Below are positions 38,401-51,633 of a stretch of 64,000 bases of DNA, piece after piece; position 1 is the stretch's first letter, and every line of letters starts with the position of its first letter. Both the position numbers and the translations under genes were made by a program. This stretch comes from Cloeon dipterum (lineage: Eukaryota; Arthropoda; Insecta; Ephemeroptera; Baetidae): contig NC_088787.1 of assembly GCF_949628265.1 (NCBI RefSeq), positions 22,682,501-22,746,500 on the forward strand, given 5' to 3'. The notes beneath the pieces were generated by a model, which saw nothing but the letters and a program-made list of their open reading frames with translations, had not been told where the DNA came from and did no database searches.

Positions 38401-41400
38401 ATTATTAATAAATTCGTTAGCCATGTTGATGTATATTATATTGTTGTTTATTCTTGTCAAAGTCATACACATAAGACAAATATAAAAATAATTATTCTAA
38501 CCTACTGAAAATTTAATTTTATTGCTTTATAGTCCAAGGAAAATGTTAGGTTTATGTATTAACATTCCATACTCCCATTTGTTGATGTAAACTTACACTT
38601 CTTTGGAGACCATTTCCACAAAAACAGGCTTTTCAAATTTCCAGAAAATTCCTCAACGCGAATAATGTAAAGAACTGGAAAATGTGAGTAAGGAAACAAA
38701 GAAATTATGCCACTTGAACCTAATCAATGCAAACGCAAATCACACGAGATAGCGCTTTGTTCCATTTTAACAATTCAGGGAATAAATATTTTTAATTGGT
38801 TTATTTTTAGTATAGAATATCAATTTTAAAGGGTACAAACAGTATAAGCCGAATATTTAAAAAAAATGTCCAAAATTCACAGCCCTTGTTTTAATAGGGG
38901 CTGTTTTTTTGCAAGTTATTGCGATATTTTAATAAAAACCCGAAGGTTATCGTTATTTAATTACTGTCGCCCTTTTTAAAATACGCGGAACATTCTAAGC
39001 AATGATTTAGTGATTTAGTCTTATAAAATCCATCTAAAAATCCTTAAACAGACAGTAAAAAATATAGGGGAACAATTTTTTATTCAAACCCCCGTGCATG
39101 TTTCACTGCGTTAGACGTAGTCAAAAGAAACTTTTACGCAGGTCAGTAGATTTTTTTTCTCTCTCATTGACACGGTCCCTTTCTTTTTCAAATTGGTCAA
39201 CTTTGTTTGCTTGAGATCAGCTGAAACTGACGTGTCAGTATAAATTTTGGCTCGAGGTTTGACAAGTGACCGAATGAAGAGGCCATAATTCTTAGTGTTG
39301 GCGCGGGCGGAGGCCGCGGCTTCTTGCCGGACAATTTCGAATGGGCGCGCGTGGCATGCGGATTACGGCTTGAACGCGGCGATGTAACGCATCAATCAGC
39401 GGCGGGTGCGAGTGTTGATTGGCAGGCGCGGCGCGAGACGCACGCTCACTCAGTCAGCCGATATGCGTGTTCAGCAGCTAGTTAGTAATTGCCATTGGTC
39501 TTTAAATATTTACCGGGCTGCAGCGTCGTCTGCTCCGATTTATGGCCTCGTGCCGCCGCCTTTCATCTCTGCCTCTCATATTCACGAGCCATCTATCTAT
39601 CTATCCACCTCCGCACATAAGTCACGTTTGTTTCGCGCTGCATACGCGCCGCCGAAATAGCACTTTCTGCCTGCACTCCCACTTTCTGCACATTTATGGT
39701 GCCGGCCCCGCCGCGCCAAAATTCGGGTCTTGCTGCGCAAATTGAAAACGCGTGTTCGGCCGCCGAGACTGGTGTGCCTATTGTTAGGTATGCAACCTGT
39801 TGGACAAACGCGCGCGCCGTAAACTCCGCAGAGTTATGGCCCGCGGTGGACGCGTGAAATCGGCTCCGGCAGCGATACGCGCAGGCTGAGAACAATTTGT
39901 GCCACCTATGACGCGTTTGAATAAATTTGTAACTTTTTGCAGACGATCACATTGTGCAGAACACTAAAGCACGAGACAAGTGAAGGGAATAATTTCTGCA
40001 ACAGCCAGAAAATTCTAGTTTTGCCAAAATACGTTCTTCTTATTATGTGGATCGAATTCAGTTTAAGCAGAAATTCTCCCAAGAACACAGAAGAATCTTA
40101 AATAATGTGGCTCTAAGGTTATTTGAAGTAGGTGAGCACTGTCTCCCTTCTCGATTAAATCATATTTTTACTCCTTAATTAAGAGTTTCACCAAATAGGC
40201 ATTTACGCATGCCAAAAGAATAAAAAGCTGCCATCTAAGTGTCAAACTTGCATTAAATATTTTTTTAAATTTACAGAATCTGAATTTTCATTAACCAAAA
40301 CGTTGGTCATAATTTTGCTGGCAATGTAATTGATATAAGCTATGGGGTCTTATACATATATAATCTTAATTAATCATTTCCGTTGGGCCCGGATAAATAT
40401 AACAAAAACTTTAAATTTAAAACCATTTTCTTTTTTGTACTGTGTTGAGTCTGGAGAACTTGTATACCCTCTATTGGCACGTAGATAAGATTGTTAAAGG
40501 AATAAGGTGTAGCAGATCAAAATGGAGATACAAAATCAGAAGGAGACAGTAATTCGAAATTGATGGATTTTTTAAAGGAATAAATGATGATTGCTGATGA
40601 TATTTTTTGTCAATTATTGGGCAAATATGACATTTTCAAACAACATTTTTATCACACCCATAACCATCTCAATGCCTTTTTTAAACCAAATTAAATCAAC
40701 ATATTTACTTTAATTGCAAAAATTATTGTATTTTCAAGTAGGAAATACAATTAGTAAAAGAATTTAACTCAGAGCTGTAAGCTTATTGAGCACCTAAAAT
40801 CAATTTTTGAATCGACTATTGCGCTCAAGTTATAAAATGCCTTGATATTATAAAATATTCTTAAAATAAAAAAGGCAAGCAACGTTCTGTTAAGCACCTA
40901 AAAATGGAGGCATAATATTTTAACTGGTACCTGCAAGATATGAAGTTTAAAAATATTTCTAAATAAAATATTGTTAATAATAAGATTACATTTTTAGCGG
41001 AACAGTCCTTAAAATACTAAATAAAAGCAGTATACAACAAAAGGGCGTGATATACTCTGCAACTTTATTTATACAGCACAATAATATTCAGATACCAAGC
41101 GGAGAATCAAAACACAAAACTACTCTGCTTCCTTCCTAATCTAAACTAGCTCGCGCGGAGAGCGTTTTCCCGAGAGTCAAAGTGATTTCCGTGCCTGCAA
41201 CAGGCGCTTTTGGACACGTTCCATATCCCGCGCGCGAGATTATGCAACGTGCCCATTACTTTGAATTGGCCAAAGCTCTCTTGAAAGGGTCCATTACTGG
41301 CGGTGGAAAGCAGTTTCCTGCTCCGAAAAGCAATCGCCGCGCGGCGTGAATCGCTTCCAATCTTAACGACGCATCTCTCAAAACACAATCAGCGGCGAAG

Positions 41401-44400
41401 GGTGAACTAATTCGAAAGAAAAACCTTTAACTCGACTCAGAGATCCGAGTGTAATTGGTCGTTGTGCGTGCACTCCTGCGTCGTTCCCCCTATGCTCTCT
41501 AGCCCTTCATTCGAACTTGCGGGAAAAGAAGCTTCCCAACCATAAATAATACCTTCACCTTGTGGTGGGCGCTACCTTCAGGGCGGTTTTACGCTTGGCC
41601 GAACAGCCTCTGGATTAGATTTCGCGCCGGTGGCCGTCCTTTGATTTCTCAATATCAAAATGCGCACACGAGGGTTGTGAAAAATTTTTGATTTAAAAGA
41701 ATAGGGGAAAATTATTATGTCAAAAACAGTAAGTTGTAGTCGTTTTATTCTTTTGGAAAATACTATTGTGCTGCTCCTTAAATACCATTAAATTACTTCC
41801 GGTCGTTAATTGTATAGCTTTATGGCTTTGTTATCTTAATTTTTTTCTTAACTACCAGGAACGATCTAAATGAAATTGTTGGATCTGGAGAAGGTTTCGG
41901 ATATAAGATCATAGAGTTTAAAGGTTTTTATTTTTCTCTCCTTTATTGATTTCCGTTTGAGTTATTTTCAAAGAAATATATTACCATTTCATCCTGGATA
42001 GTTTCTAAACAAACCTTTTAAGAAATATCCACGCTTTTTAACAGATTAAATGGCTTATTTTGTAATTTATTTTCAAACTAGCATTTGCGAATTTGATCTT
42101 AACACGACTAATAATCATATTATGAACTTCATTGAAAATCAGTAAATCAAGTTTGCTGACATTAAAACCTCTTACACGTCCCTCCGGACGCCGCACACGT
42201 TGCCTATGCATGTTCGCCGCAGAAGGAAATGTGAGACTGCCGAGGGATGCCTGAGAAATGCGCGTACCTCCAAATCGATTAACTTGGTAACTCTCATATC
42301 CTTTCACCACACTGTAAAACATGCGTAAAACTTCAAGATGAATTAATCTGAAGGGGAATCAACGGCACGAGAGAGAAAAATCACTTGCCCACAGGTATAA
42401 AATCTGTTCAGTTCTCAACTTCCTTTAAATTAAAAAAGCCGTAAACCCGCTGGCATTTGCGATGAAAAAAACAGAGAGCTCAGCGAATGATTTCTGAAAG
42501 ACTGGATTCGAATCGTGAGGGTTTCGTGTCTGTGCTGTCAGCACATCGCGGCCGATTATTTCCGACGCGCTCATTATGCTCGCTCAAGCAGACGATTCAT
42601 CAAAAGGCGGGCGAAAATTCTTGCTAAAGCAGGGGTGCTGCGGCTCGTCACGGCGAAAGTGAGATCTAATTAGTCTTGTCGATCGTTCCAGGATGCTCGG
42701 CTTGCCAAACAGCATTCCCGGTGCCAACGAAGTAACGCCGATGAACTACAAGGAAGTCTGCAAGACGATGCACTTTCTCAACGAACGCCAAAAGGAGCTC
42801 TGCGTGATCAACGAAAGCATCCTCATGGTTGGTTCTTTTCAGACGCTTTTTCTTGAATTGTTCAATATAAATTCAGAAGTTTGCCTTCCAAATGGAATAA
42901 TTATTAATGTTATAAGGTTCACTGCAAGATTTTCTAAAAAAAACGCAATGGAATGATTGTAAAGCAGGGGGTTTGCATTTCTCTAAAAACGCCAGCTATT
43001 GCAAGCAATCCTTTTGCTAGTTTCCTTAATATTCCATTTTTTAAGAGAAATTCAATTAGTGGTTACAATTACTCGATACACCATGAACATCTTGTTGTTG
43101 TAAACTAAAATCAATTTTCGTTTCTAGATCCTCGTCTTATTTTTTCAAATTTTATTTTTGTTGGAAATAATAAATGGAGATTTACATAATTTCCTATCTT
43201 ATTTTGCATAAATAACCCTGTATTGTTCAAGTTCGTAATAAAAAAATCATATTAACTATACCAATTAAGTGAAAAACAATAGCTGGCAGGTGTATGCATC
43301 TTGCGCAAACAGGATTTGTGATTTACTGCTGACTCAGCAACCCACTGGTGACCGGAGCATTATTCATAATAGTGTTAAGCAGTTTTTAAAAAGGACTCGA
43401 TGTAAAAAAGAGAAATTAAGTGTTTTTGAGCATTACGAAATTGATGAACCCTTATATTCACTAAAGAAATCACTAAGTAGTGAGTACATCCTTAAAATCA
43501 CAGAAATTAAATGTTTCTATTATTTTGATATATCAAATTTTAAATAATTGTTAGATAATTATGTTACAAAATTTAAAATTCTAAAATCTGTTAAATAATA
43601 AACCTATTTTTGGCAAACACACCAGATAAATTAAAATTTAAATTAAAGAATAATTAATGTTCGCAATTACTGGGAATTGATAATATTTTGAAACTTAGTC
43701 GAATGCAAAAATGCAAAACAGATGAGAGAGCTATAAAAATTTATAAAATGCTTCAATTGCACTCAACGCGGACAGTACTCGGAGTTATTATTCTTTCCTT
43801 TATGTGTGTGCAGAAGTTTCCTCTTTGTTCGGGTTTAAATGAAGTTTTTTATTTTAATGAGGGGGTTATTTCAGGGTAAGTCAACATTTTGAGTTGGCTG
43901 CTCTCTGCGACAAGCAAAAAATCGGGCTCTTGTCGGGGACGGCTTCATTTTGTTGCACTCGTGTGTCTCTAGCTCCTGCAACTGCAAGAGGACCCTTGAC
44001 GCAGGGGTTGGAACGAGAGCCCTCGACGTCAACCCCCACGCGCGCGGAAGCCATGTTGTTCGCTCGTCATTGTGCTAATAAATATAACGACTTTACAATT
44101 CATTAGCCGGGTCGATGCGGAACTTTTTTGCGGCTATTATCGGCCAGAGGGCCCCGCTAATAGGCAGCAGAAACAATATGGCGCCGCCGTTCTCCCTCCT
44201 TCGGCGTGCAACCTGCGCGCCCGTCGGTCTAATTAAGCCGCGGCTTGCATGAGAAATCGAAGCCAGCCCGGCTGCTTAACTCGCTTATTCTCTCGTATTC
44301 AAGCAGTTAATTATGCACTCGCTCACAGTGCTCACTCACTCACGCTGAGGAGTTTTTGCAGCGACCAATGAGCGCCGCATAGTTGGCTTCCCTGAGAGGC

Positions 44401-47400
44401 CCTCGAGAGCGAGTCGCGCTCGCAAAGTACAATGCGTCCGCCGCCGCGTGGAGGGGCGGCTCGCTATACTTGCACACAACCCTTCCTCCTGCTTTTACAA
44501 ATATAGTGTGTGCGTCTGCCCGTACAAAGCATCAGTCTAGGGTAGCGAAAAATAGTGCATTTTTATGATATTTTTTTTAAATTTGTATTCCAAAAAACAG
44601 GTTCTCAATTGATTGCAAAACTCACACGAAAAGTAATCATGTTTCTACATAGTTTTGCTACGGAAATATAATTAAGGTAGTTTCCTGACGCGATTGCTAT
44701 TGCCCACAAAAATCAAACTGAGAAAATGAGGACGCGAGGAAACAATTATAATACCCTCATATTAGAGTGAACATGTAATATGATGAAAATATATATTAGG
44801 GAATCGAGAACAAACAGATATCATCTGATTGTCCTGAGGATATTTTGGTTATAAGATATATTTTGGTATTTTAAGAAAAATATAATAGGAGAAAGTGACG
44901 ACCTTGACTTCAAAGTTGATGACTTGTTTGCCTCCTTCATTTGATGAAGTAATGCAACACAAATTTATGTATTTGTTTGTACAGAAGACAATAAACATTT
45001 AATTATGGATTTATACCTAAATAATATTTTTAAAACCAATTCTAATGCTTCAGATATCACGGAATATTGAAAATATAAAATTTAATATAATTTGTCAAAC
45101 TGTCTGACTATGGTGTATCTTTTTCGGGGACGAATTCGAAAATATGCCTAGGATAGGTGAATTGTTCAAACCATTTTTTTTTAATATTTGCGCATAGAAA
45201 AATTGGTGGGCCCTATATATATGTGACTTGAACTACATTTAAACCTAGAGAAAATGTTCTGTGGAAAGAAAATACAGTAAATCAAACTATTTGTCACTGC
45301 CCTTGCTGCTTTTGCTGTGCAAAAAGTTGACTTTCCGCCCTCGATTCCTCCCGCTATTAGTTAAACTCTGCTTTTGCAAGCAGATTGCTGCAGACTTGCA
45401 GAGCCTTTTGTTTAAATTCACAACGAAGGCATGCATACACATTCCATATAAATAGAACAGGAAAACCCGTTGCGCACAATCAGTCATTCGTTATTCTCTT
45501 GGGTACACAATGCATTTAGTAACCTGCTGCAACCAATTTAGATGATTAATTCTGTATTAATCACAGTCCGTAGGCATGGGGGCGAAACTGGGAATCGACG
45601 AGTGCCAGCACCAGTTTCGCATGAGCCGATGGAACTGTACCACGAATCGAGATACATCGATGATTTTTGGCAATGTTCTCGCCATTAGTAAGTATACAAA
45701 TTTTACTTTTAAACTGCATCTCTTGTAACTTTGAATTGCATATTGATTTTGATTTTTACTTGAACAATTGTGTTGAATCTAAACGCACAAATAAAGGTTA
45801 TTGTGTGTATTAAATTCAGTAAATTCTTAATTCGTGCTGGCTTTAAAATTGCATTTTTATGAATTTTAAAATTTTTAACTACTATCCTGGTGTTCAGGGT
45901 TTTATGCCTACATTTGAGCATAATTTTAACAGTGTAATTTTTAATGATTACAAATGCCAAAGATACATATTAACCTAATCTGTGTACATTGGACAGTGTG
46001 GTAAAATATAAATATATTAATATTTTTTAATTTGTTTTGCTGAAAGTCCTGAATAAAAATATGATTACATTTTTGTTCTTAGGAATAATTGTGCGTAAAT
46101 TCAAAACATACAAATAAGTATTTATTTCGTCGTTCCTTTGTAACCAGTGTAGATTTTAATTAATATAGGAGCTTGCAAGCAGGAAATGTTGGTTAAACTG
46201 ATTTAGAATAATGCAAGTTCAACTGGCGTTTTTTTAAATATAATATTTTGTTCTTGAGCATTGCAAACCTAATTTAAAATTATCTAATTAAGAAGATTGA
46301 TCCATGTGCTTTGCTCTTTGTTTGATTGAATGTTGTGAATGCCAATTAGTTGGTGTCCCCCACATTTATTGCTATTTTAAATTTAATTTATTGTTTGATA
46401 ATTTAATCCAAGCTTTAATAAAATTACTATTCGAATTAAATGCTCTATTCTTTCATGTCTTATGTTATTGCCATTGTGTCTGAATGATTTCAGGCAGTCG
46501 CGAGAAGGCGTTCATTTACGCGGTGTCGGCGGCGGGCGTCGCGTACGCCATAACCAAGTCGTGCTCTCGCGGAGATATGAACGAGTGCAATTGCGACTAC
46601 AGGATGCGCGAGCGCCGCCAGCCCAAAGGCAACTGGCAGTGGGGCGGATGCTCCGATGTAAAATTTTTATTCTATATTCAACCCTAGTTTGAAGAAATAA
46701 AATCAATTTCGTTGGCAGGACTTCCAGTACGGGGAAAAGTTCAGCAGGGATTTCGTCGATTCGAAAGAGAATGCCGAAGATGTTGAAGGACTCGTCAACT
46801 TACACAACAACGAAGCAGGACGGAGAGTGAGTTGGATATTTTTGTTTTGCATATTGGTTTTTATTTTGTCTGTGAGCAACTGCGTGAAGTAAACCATTTC
46901 AATGTTACAACAGAAGGAAAAGGTTAAAAAATCGAATGGCTAGTCCGCATATTTTAAAAAGATCGCTCTTTGCAAACGTGAGATTAAAATTTTTCTGTCA
47001 TAAAGAAAGCATGAAATAAGGAAAAACCATTTGATTTATAGATTTTAAGTAGCGTCCTCTTAATTTATACTTAAATTTGACTTTTTATAATTATGCATGA
47101 AAATTAGGCGTGCTAAACAGGTTATAATAACCCTTGTAAAACTGAGAATGATAAAAAATAATTTATTCGTTATCTCCAGCAGCTTTTATATCGTAGTTTC
47201 TCGCGCAATAAAAAGCTGAGATAAAATAAGGCTCGAGGTTCTCCTTCCTGATGTTTTCCGCATTTGCACGAATTTCAACCATACTCAAGCAAAGAAAACT
47301 CACGTTTCACAACACCAGCGAGATTTACCGGATCGATTCTCAAGTTTCGTCTTCTAGTGCCGGACCGTTGACCTTAAACCCGAACGGCAGAATATCAATA

Positions 47401-47682
47401 AAAACGAAAGTCGGCGTGCACGCAATTGCCGCGCGGTCTCGCGGGGCGTCTCGGATCACATAAAACAAATTTTTAATGGGCAGTTACTGTGCTGACGCGT
47501 CCACAAACGCACTTGGGCTGCTGGAATATATTTGAGTAAGCCATAACACTAATTTATGAAACACGATATTTTGGCTGACAAATATGTACATAAAGTGGCG
47601 CGTGAATAGAGCGAGCGAATGGTGAATACGAAATAAGGGTCCAGCAGCATCTGGACGAGTTTATAAACTGGGGAGATGAGTT

Positions 47683-47758
<76 letters not shown>

Positions 47759-49749
47759 CACACACACGCCTCCCCCAAACTGAAATATTAAATTGCGCGC
47801 GTTGATGCTTTCGATCATAAAAGCCTTTGTCTGGTGTGCGCATTGAGATCGCGCCGGCCTAATCACTTCTTTTCCCCTGCGCGTTCGGCTTTCATTTCAG
47901 CGCACAATTTTATGTTTATGCCTCATATTCCTTCCTGCTTCATACAATATTGTAGAGTGAAATAGCCGTTCTCTGCACGAATATAGCCTCATGAACAGGG
48001 GAAAGGTTTACGAGAGCTCCGTCAGCTCAAACTCTCCTTACTCCGGTCACCCTTCAAATCTCATTTCCTCTTATTTGTTGCGATGGATAATGCTGAAATA
48101 ATTTAGAGATGAATTTTGAATATCCAAGCTTCCAGATTGATACAATATTTAGAAAAATCTTTTCTCCAAAAAGTTTTAAGAATACATCTTTGCAGTTGTT
48201 ATTAGTGAGCAGCAAAAAAATTATATCCAAAAGAGGCGTCCTATATAAAGGAAAGAAAGGTGATAAGATCAATTTCTATTTTTTCAAAAAAGAGTTGGGT
48301 TTGGAGTAAGACAAGAATGTGGGACTGATAAATCACACCTTAATTTTTGAAATTGCACCAAGGGGAGATGAAATACTGTGAGGCCCAAATGTTTCACAAA
48401 AGGTTTCCTATAAAACCAGTAAAACCAGCAAAAAGACTGATTTTCTGTTGTAAATTTCGCTGAGTGACCTCATGCCAATTTTGTCATTTCATCTTATTTC
48501 TTTATTTGTTTAATTTAAAAGAACACATTTCGGTACACGGCTAATCTGACCAAATATGCAAATAAGGTATAAAAAATAACATTTTCGTCTTGTCAACAGA
48601 CTGTGCGGTCGCGGATGCTGCGGGTTTGCAAGTGCCACGGCATGTCGGGCTCGTGCAGCTTAAAAGTCTGCTGGCGCAAGCTGCCACCCTTCCGCACGGT
48701 GGGCGATGCGTTGCTGGCGCGCTTCGAGGGCGCCTCGCACGTTAAACTGATCGAGCGCAAACGCAAGCGCGTCAAGAAGCTGCGTCCCGTGCACAAGGAC
48801 ATGAAGCCGCCGAACCGCACCGAGCTCGTCTTCCTCGAGGAGTCACCCGACTACTGCGAACGCAATGACACGTGAGTTTACAAAAATTATGACTTTATCT
48901 CTTTTGGCAATCCTTTATTAACGCTAATTACCTTGAAATCACAAAATACACATCGCACATTGCGCTGCCCAGTTCTTGTTTGCCTATTTAGGTGAATAGA
49001 CAAAAAAGGTGCCATCATGAAATATTTTTGGCATGTTGTAACGTCATTTTTTAAATCTACTAAATGAATGAGAGAATGTTTTAGGTCATTCTCTCATGAA
49101 CTCTTTGAAATATAAACGCTTCATGATTCATGACAAATCGCCTTTCAAAAAAATATCATTCCAAGGTATAATATTATGTCGTATGCGCAGAGAAATCTAA
49201 ATGCATTAACATTGAGCTCAATAACTAGCTCAATGAATAATTTGAACTAGTTTGCTACTATTTTCTTCATACTTTATTCACTATCTGAGAGCCACCCATT
49301 CCTTATTTTCCGCATACGGAAGTAACCATAACTTTTTAAAACTTTTATTCTTTATTATTTAATATTAATTCTGTCTTATTCTTTTTCATTTACCATAATG
49401 CCACAAGGAAAAAATATTTTAGGCTTACGGTTAATATCAAAACCCAAAAAAACTCTTCCATGGATTGTTCAAATTAACATTTGAGATACGCTTCAAGTTT
49501 AATACATCAGGATATAATTAAAAATCCCTTGTCCTTCCCTTTTGCAGATTGGGTGTGATGGGCACCCGAGGTCGTCAGTGCAACCGGACGTCGATGGGCA
49601 TGGACGGGTGCCGGCTGCTGTGCTGCGGCCGCGGGTACCAGACCAAAGTGCGCGAAGTCGAGGAGAAGTGTCAATGTCGCTTCGTGTGGTGTTGCAGCGT
49701 CGAGTGCGAAAAGTGCCGCTACAAACGCGAGGAGCACATCTGCAACTAA
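28941..49749 (+). CDS. Wnt16: Secreted Wnt ligand, Wnt16-like
   Basis: Secreted, lipid-modified signalling protein acting on Frizzled receptors. Seven exons: 28941-29050, 42692-42827, 45567-45687, 46494-46657, 46719-46826, 48600-48871, 49548-49749; 1113 nt, 370 residues, phases consistent. A signal peptide ([13 protein letters not shown]) precedes EASWW. Family blocks: [59 protein letters not shown], then [16 protein letters not shown] at about residues 223-238, holding the serine region that Porcupine acylates. The Cys-rich C-terminus ([31 protein letters not shown]) ends EEHICN. The subtype is less certain than the family. [23 protein letters not shown] and FVWCC instead of FHWCC resemble vertebrate Wnt16; WntA is the main alternative. 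Intron 1 is 13.6 kb and could hold much cis-regulation. Confidence 0.93.
32750..32788 (+). repeat. (CA)n microsatellite
   Basis: About 19 perfect CA units, preceded by a short GA run, in Wnt intron 1. Confidence 0.95.
35382..35452 (+). repeat. (TA)n microsatellite
   Basis: About 35 perfect TA units in Wnt intron 1. Likely length-polymorphic and prone to cruciform formation. Confidence 0.95.
38160..38231 (-). other. Hammerhead-ribozyme-like three-way junction (decayed)
   Basis: On the minus strand CACGCU (38231-38226) and AGCGUG (38165-38160) can close a loop containing two hairpins: GGCC-TGCAA-GGCC, then AAACAG-ATG-CTGTTT. The sequence between the GGCC hairpin and the second one is GAAAC, as in the hammerhead core. 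The segment before the GGCC hairpin is CTGTATA where the ribozyme has CUGAUGA. Topology and the GAAA box fit a type-I hammerhead as found in Penelope-like elements and retrozymes. The altered CUGAUGA box, including the catalytic G8 position, suggests a dead copy. Inference only. Confidence 0.3.
42828..45566 (+). other. Wnt intron 2
   Basis: A phase-0 intron of 2.7 kb, GTTGGT to CACAG. A GC-richer block at about 43900-44540 stands out from AT-rich flanks; nothing coding was recognised. Confidence 0.45.
45688..46493 (+). other. Wnt intron 3
   Basis: AT-rich phase-1 intron, GTAAGT to TTTCAG. No internal feature seen. Confidence 0.5.
46827..48599 (+). other. Wnt intron 5
   Basis: A phase-0 intron, GTGAGT to CAACAG, containing the GA/CA compound microsatellite. 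Otherwise AT-rich without recognised features. Confidence 0.5.
47687..47767 (+). repeat. Compound (GA)n(CA)n microsatellite
   Basis: About 34 GA units (47687-47754) run directly into about six CA units. Long Ser-Leu or Arg-Glu open frames over it are artefacts of the repeat. Confidence 0.95.
48872..49547 (+). other. Wnt intron 6
   Basis: An AT-rich phase-2 intron, GTGAGT to TTTGCAG. Nothing further seen. Confidence 0.5.
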
Positions 49750-50772
49750 ACCACTCACCTGGCTGCTCTCTAACCATTTTCTTTACTGTCTATTTCGCAC
49801 GCTTTTGACTCTCAATATTCGGTTTCTGAGTTTGCCACTCGTGCTGAGGAAATCCGTGCGCATTTCGACACGTCAGCCGCACTTGTGATAATTATTTTGT
49901 TTGGCGATACTCTCTTTTTAAATTAAAATGCGCAGTTTCTAATTTTTGTTAAAATTTTTACATCAATATATCCAATAATTTCCGATAATACTAATTTAAT
50001 GGTAATGGTCCTTAGAGTCACACGAGGAAAGAACAATGAAGTACCAAAAAGCATTTCAAAAAAATAATTGGCTATTACATATTTAAAAAAATTCTGGCTC
50101 GTCACGCATGTCCTCTTGTAAATATTTTGACTGCGATTGCATTAGCAAAAATCTGTGTACAAAACTCTTGGATAATATATAGGGTGTCATAAAATATACT
50201 CGCGGTCTTATGCTTGTCTCATCTTTTTAGGTGTATAATTTATGGTGCGCGCTGAAATTAACACCTCTGCCTCTCTTGTAGCCATAAAGTTTGTGCTTAA
50301 TTGTGACATGCAGCAAAAATCCTATACCAAAAGTCACTTCTCGCCCACTCGATCCTTTTCCTAAGTGTACATTTAATGGGAGAAATAATAATTCTCGAAT
50401 ATTGCCAGTTTGCATTTTCGCCCACGACGTCGGTTGGTGGGGAAAAAGATACATCTTACTGTGTTTCAACGGAAAAAAAGAGCGCCTGCGTTTTCAAAAT
50501 TTAGCTCTATGCTCCGTATGTGAGGGAGAGCACACGCCGATGGAATTGAAAGCTGACTGAATGACACATTATTAGTCACCTGCTGTAATCGAGATCGGAA
50601 ATCAGTCCAAAAGTACTTTTATAGTAAATGTGGTTTTCCCAGCGTGTAGTAATATTTATATGTATTGTTAAAAATTAATAATTTATTTCTGTAAAATGAA
50701 TGCATTTATTTTATGATTTAACCTTAGACGTTAGTGATTTTTGTGATCATTTTGTACGCGATCATTTTAAAT

Positions 50773-50778
50773 AATAAA
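50773..50778 (+). terminator. Polyadenylation signal candidate, Wnt
   Basis: AATAAA about 1 kb after the Wnt stop codon. Another candidate follows at 50995-51000. Confidence 0.35.
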
Positions 50779-51611
50779 ATAGAAAAATGCTGATGTTCAC
50801 TTCACAAACACACGCATTTCCCAATTACGTATATCTGTAGTTTGTACATGTAACTCTTATTGACGTCTAGGATTACACAGACTATAAACACGGCTAAGAG
50901 ATGTTTTTATTTCGTTCCGATGCATAGTAGGCTAGCGCTCCAGTTTAAAAAGTGGAAATATATTTAATTTGTAATGGAAAACACTAATTTTTAAAATAAA
51001 GCAGCAATAAATTACGAAACAACTCGTGAATCATGTGCATTTATGGCTGGTCTTACTATAAATAAAAAGTGTCAACACTAATTTTCTTGCCTTTCAATTT
51101 AATAAAATGTATCGCTTAAATAAATTTAACTATAGCACTCAAGTTAAATATTTTTAGTAAAAGGAAACCAGACGATTTAAACTGACAAGCCAGGTTGCAT
51201 TTTTTCAAGCTGGTTTCAACCTTTATTACAAATATTTTATGTAAAAAATTTGTCAAGCATATTTCGCCAGCAAACATAAAAAAGTTGTAAATTTTTAAGC
51301 AAATGATAGATTTTTGTTTAAAGTTATGCTTACTCTTGCTTAATTTTGTCACAATGAAGTTAAAAGTGTGCAATTTAGAAGAAAATCAGCTCGACTTTTG
51401 TATGTGTGTATATAATAACAATTTTTTATTATTTAACGAAAACAAGAACTTTGGTAACACATAGAGCTCATCAATTAAACAATTAACATTTGCACTGAAA
51501 CGAAGAGAAAATAGACTGAGCGACACGGAATGCGCACTGCAAAATAACGGAATACAGACCATCTAACATCCAAAGTTGCGAAATCAGAACTCCTCAGCGG
51601 CCGGATAGACG

Positions 51612-51633
51612 TCAAAGATGGCATTTAACCAAC
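51612..51633 (-). CDS. Candidate alternative 3' exon of Gpdh1
   Basis: The normal Gpdh1 stop lies in CACATGTGAGTAG, where AT|GTGAGT is a good splice donor. If spliced to the acceptor TTGTACGACAG ending at 51634, the frame continues ATG TTG GTT AAA TGC CAT CTT TGA, changing the end from HPEHM to HPEHMLVKCHL. CHL fits the loose peroxisomal PTS1 pattern [SAC][KRH][LM]. Animal Gpdh genes, notably Drosophila, do make C-terminal isoforms by alternative 3' exons after the same HPEHM point. This exon is a guess: tiny, with no transcript evidence. Confidence 0.22.

Larger units (their letters stand above)
29051..42691 (+). other. Wnt intron 1 (13.6 kb)
   Basis: A phase-2 intron splitting the second Trp codon of ASWW. 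AT-rich with several GC-richer islands: about 32380-32560, 34240-34350, 37690-37950, 39230-39870, 41130-41660 and 42140-42680. These interrupt the background sharply and are candidate enhancers or unannotated exons of other transcripts; none shows a recognisable protein. It also contains AC and AT microsatellites and a hammerhead-like fold (38160-38231). Nothing else could be supported. Confidence 0.45.

Noticed and set aside
42481-42530. tRNA-like GGATTCGAATC box
   Set aside because: Resembles a tRNA B box but no acceptor stem, anticodon arm or A box could be built around it.
47549-47866. Ser/Leu-repeat protein frames
   Set aside because: Created entirely by the (GA)n(CA)n microsatellite.
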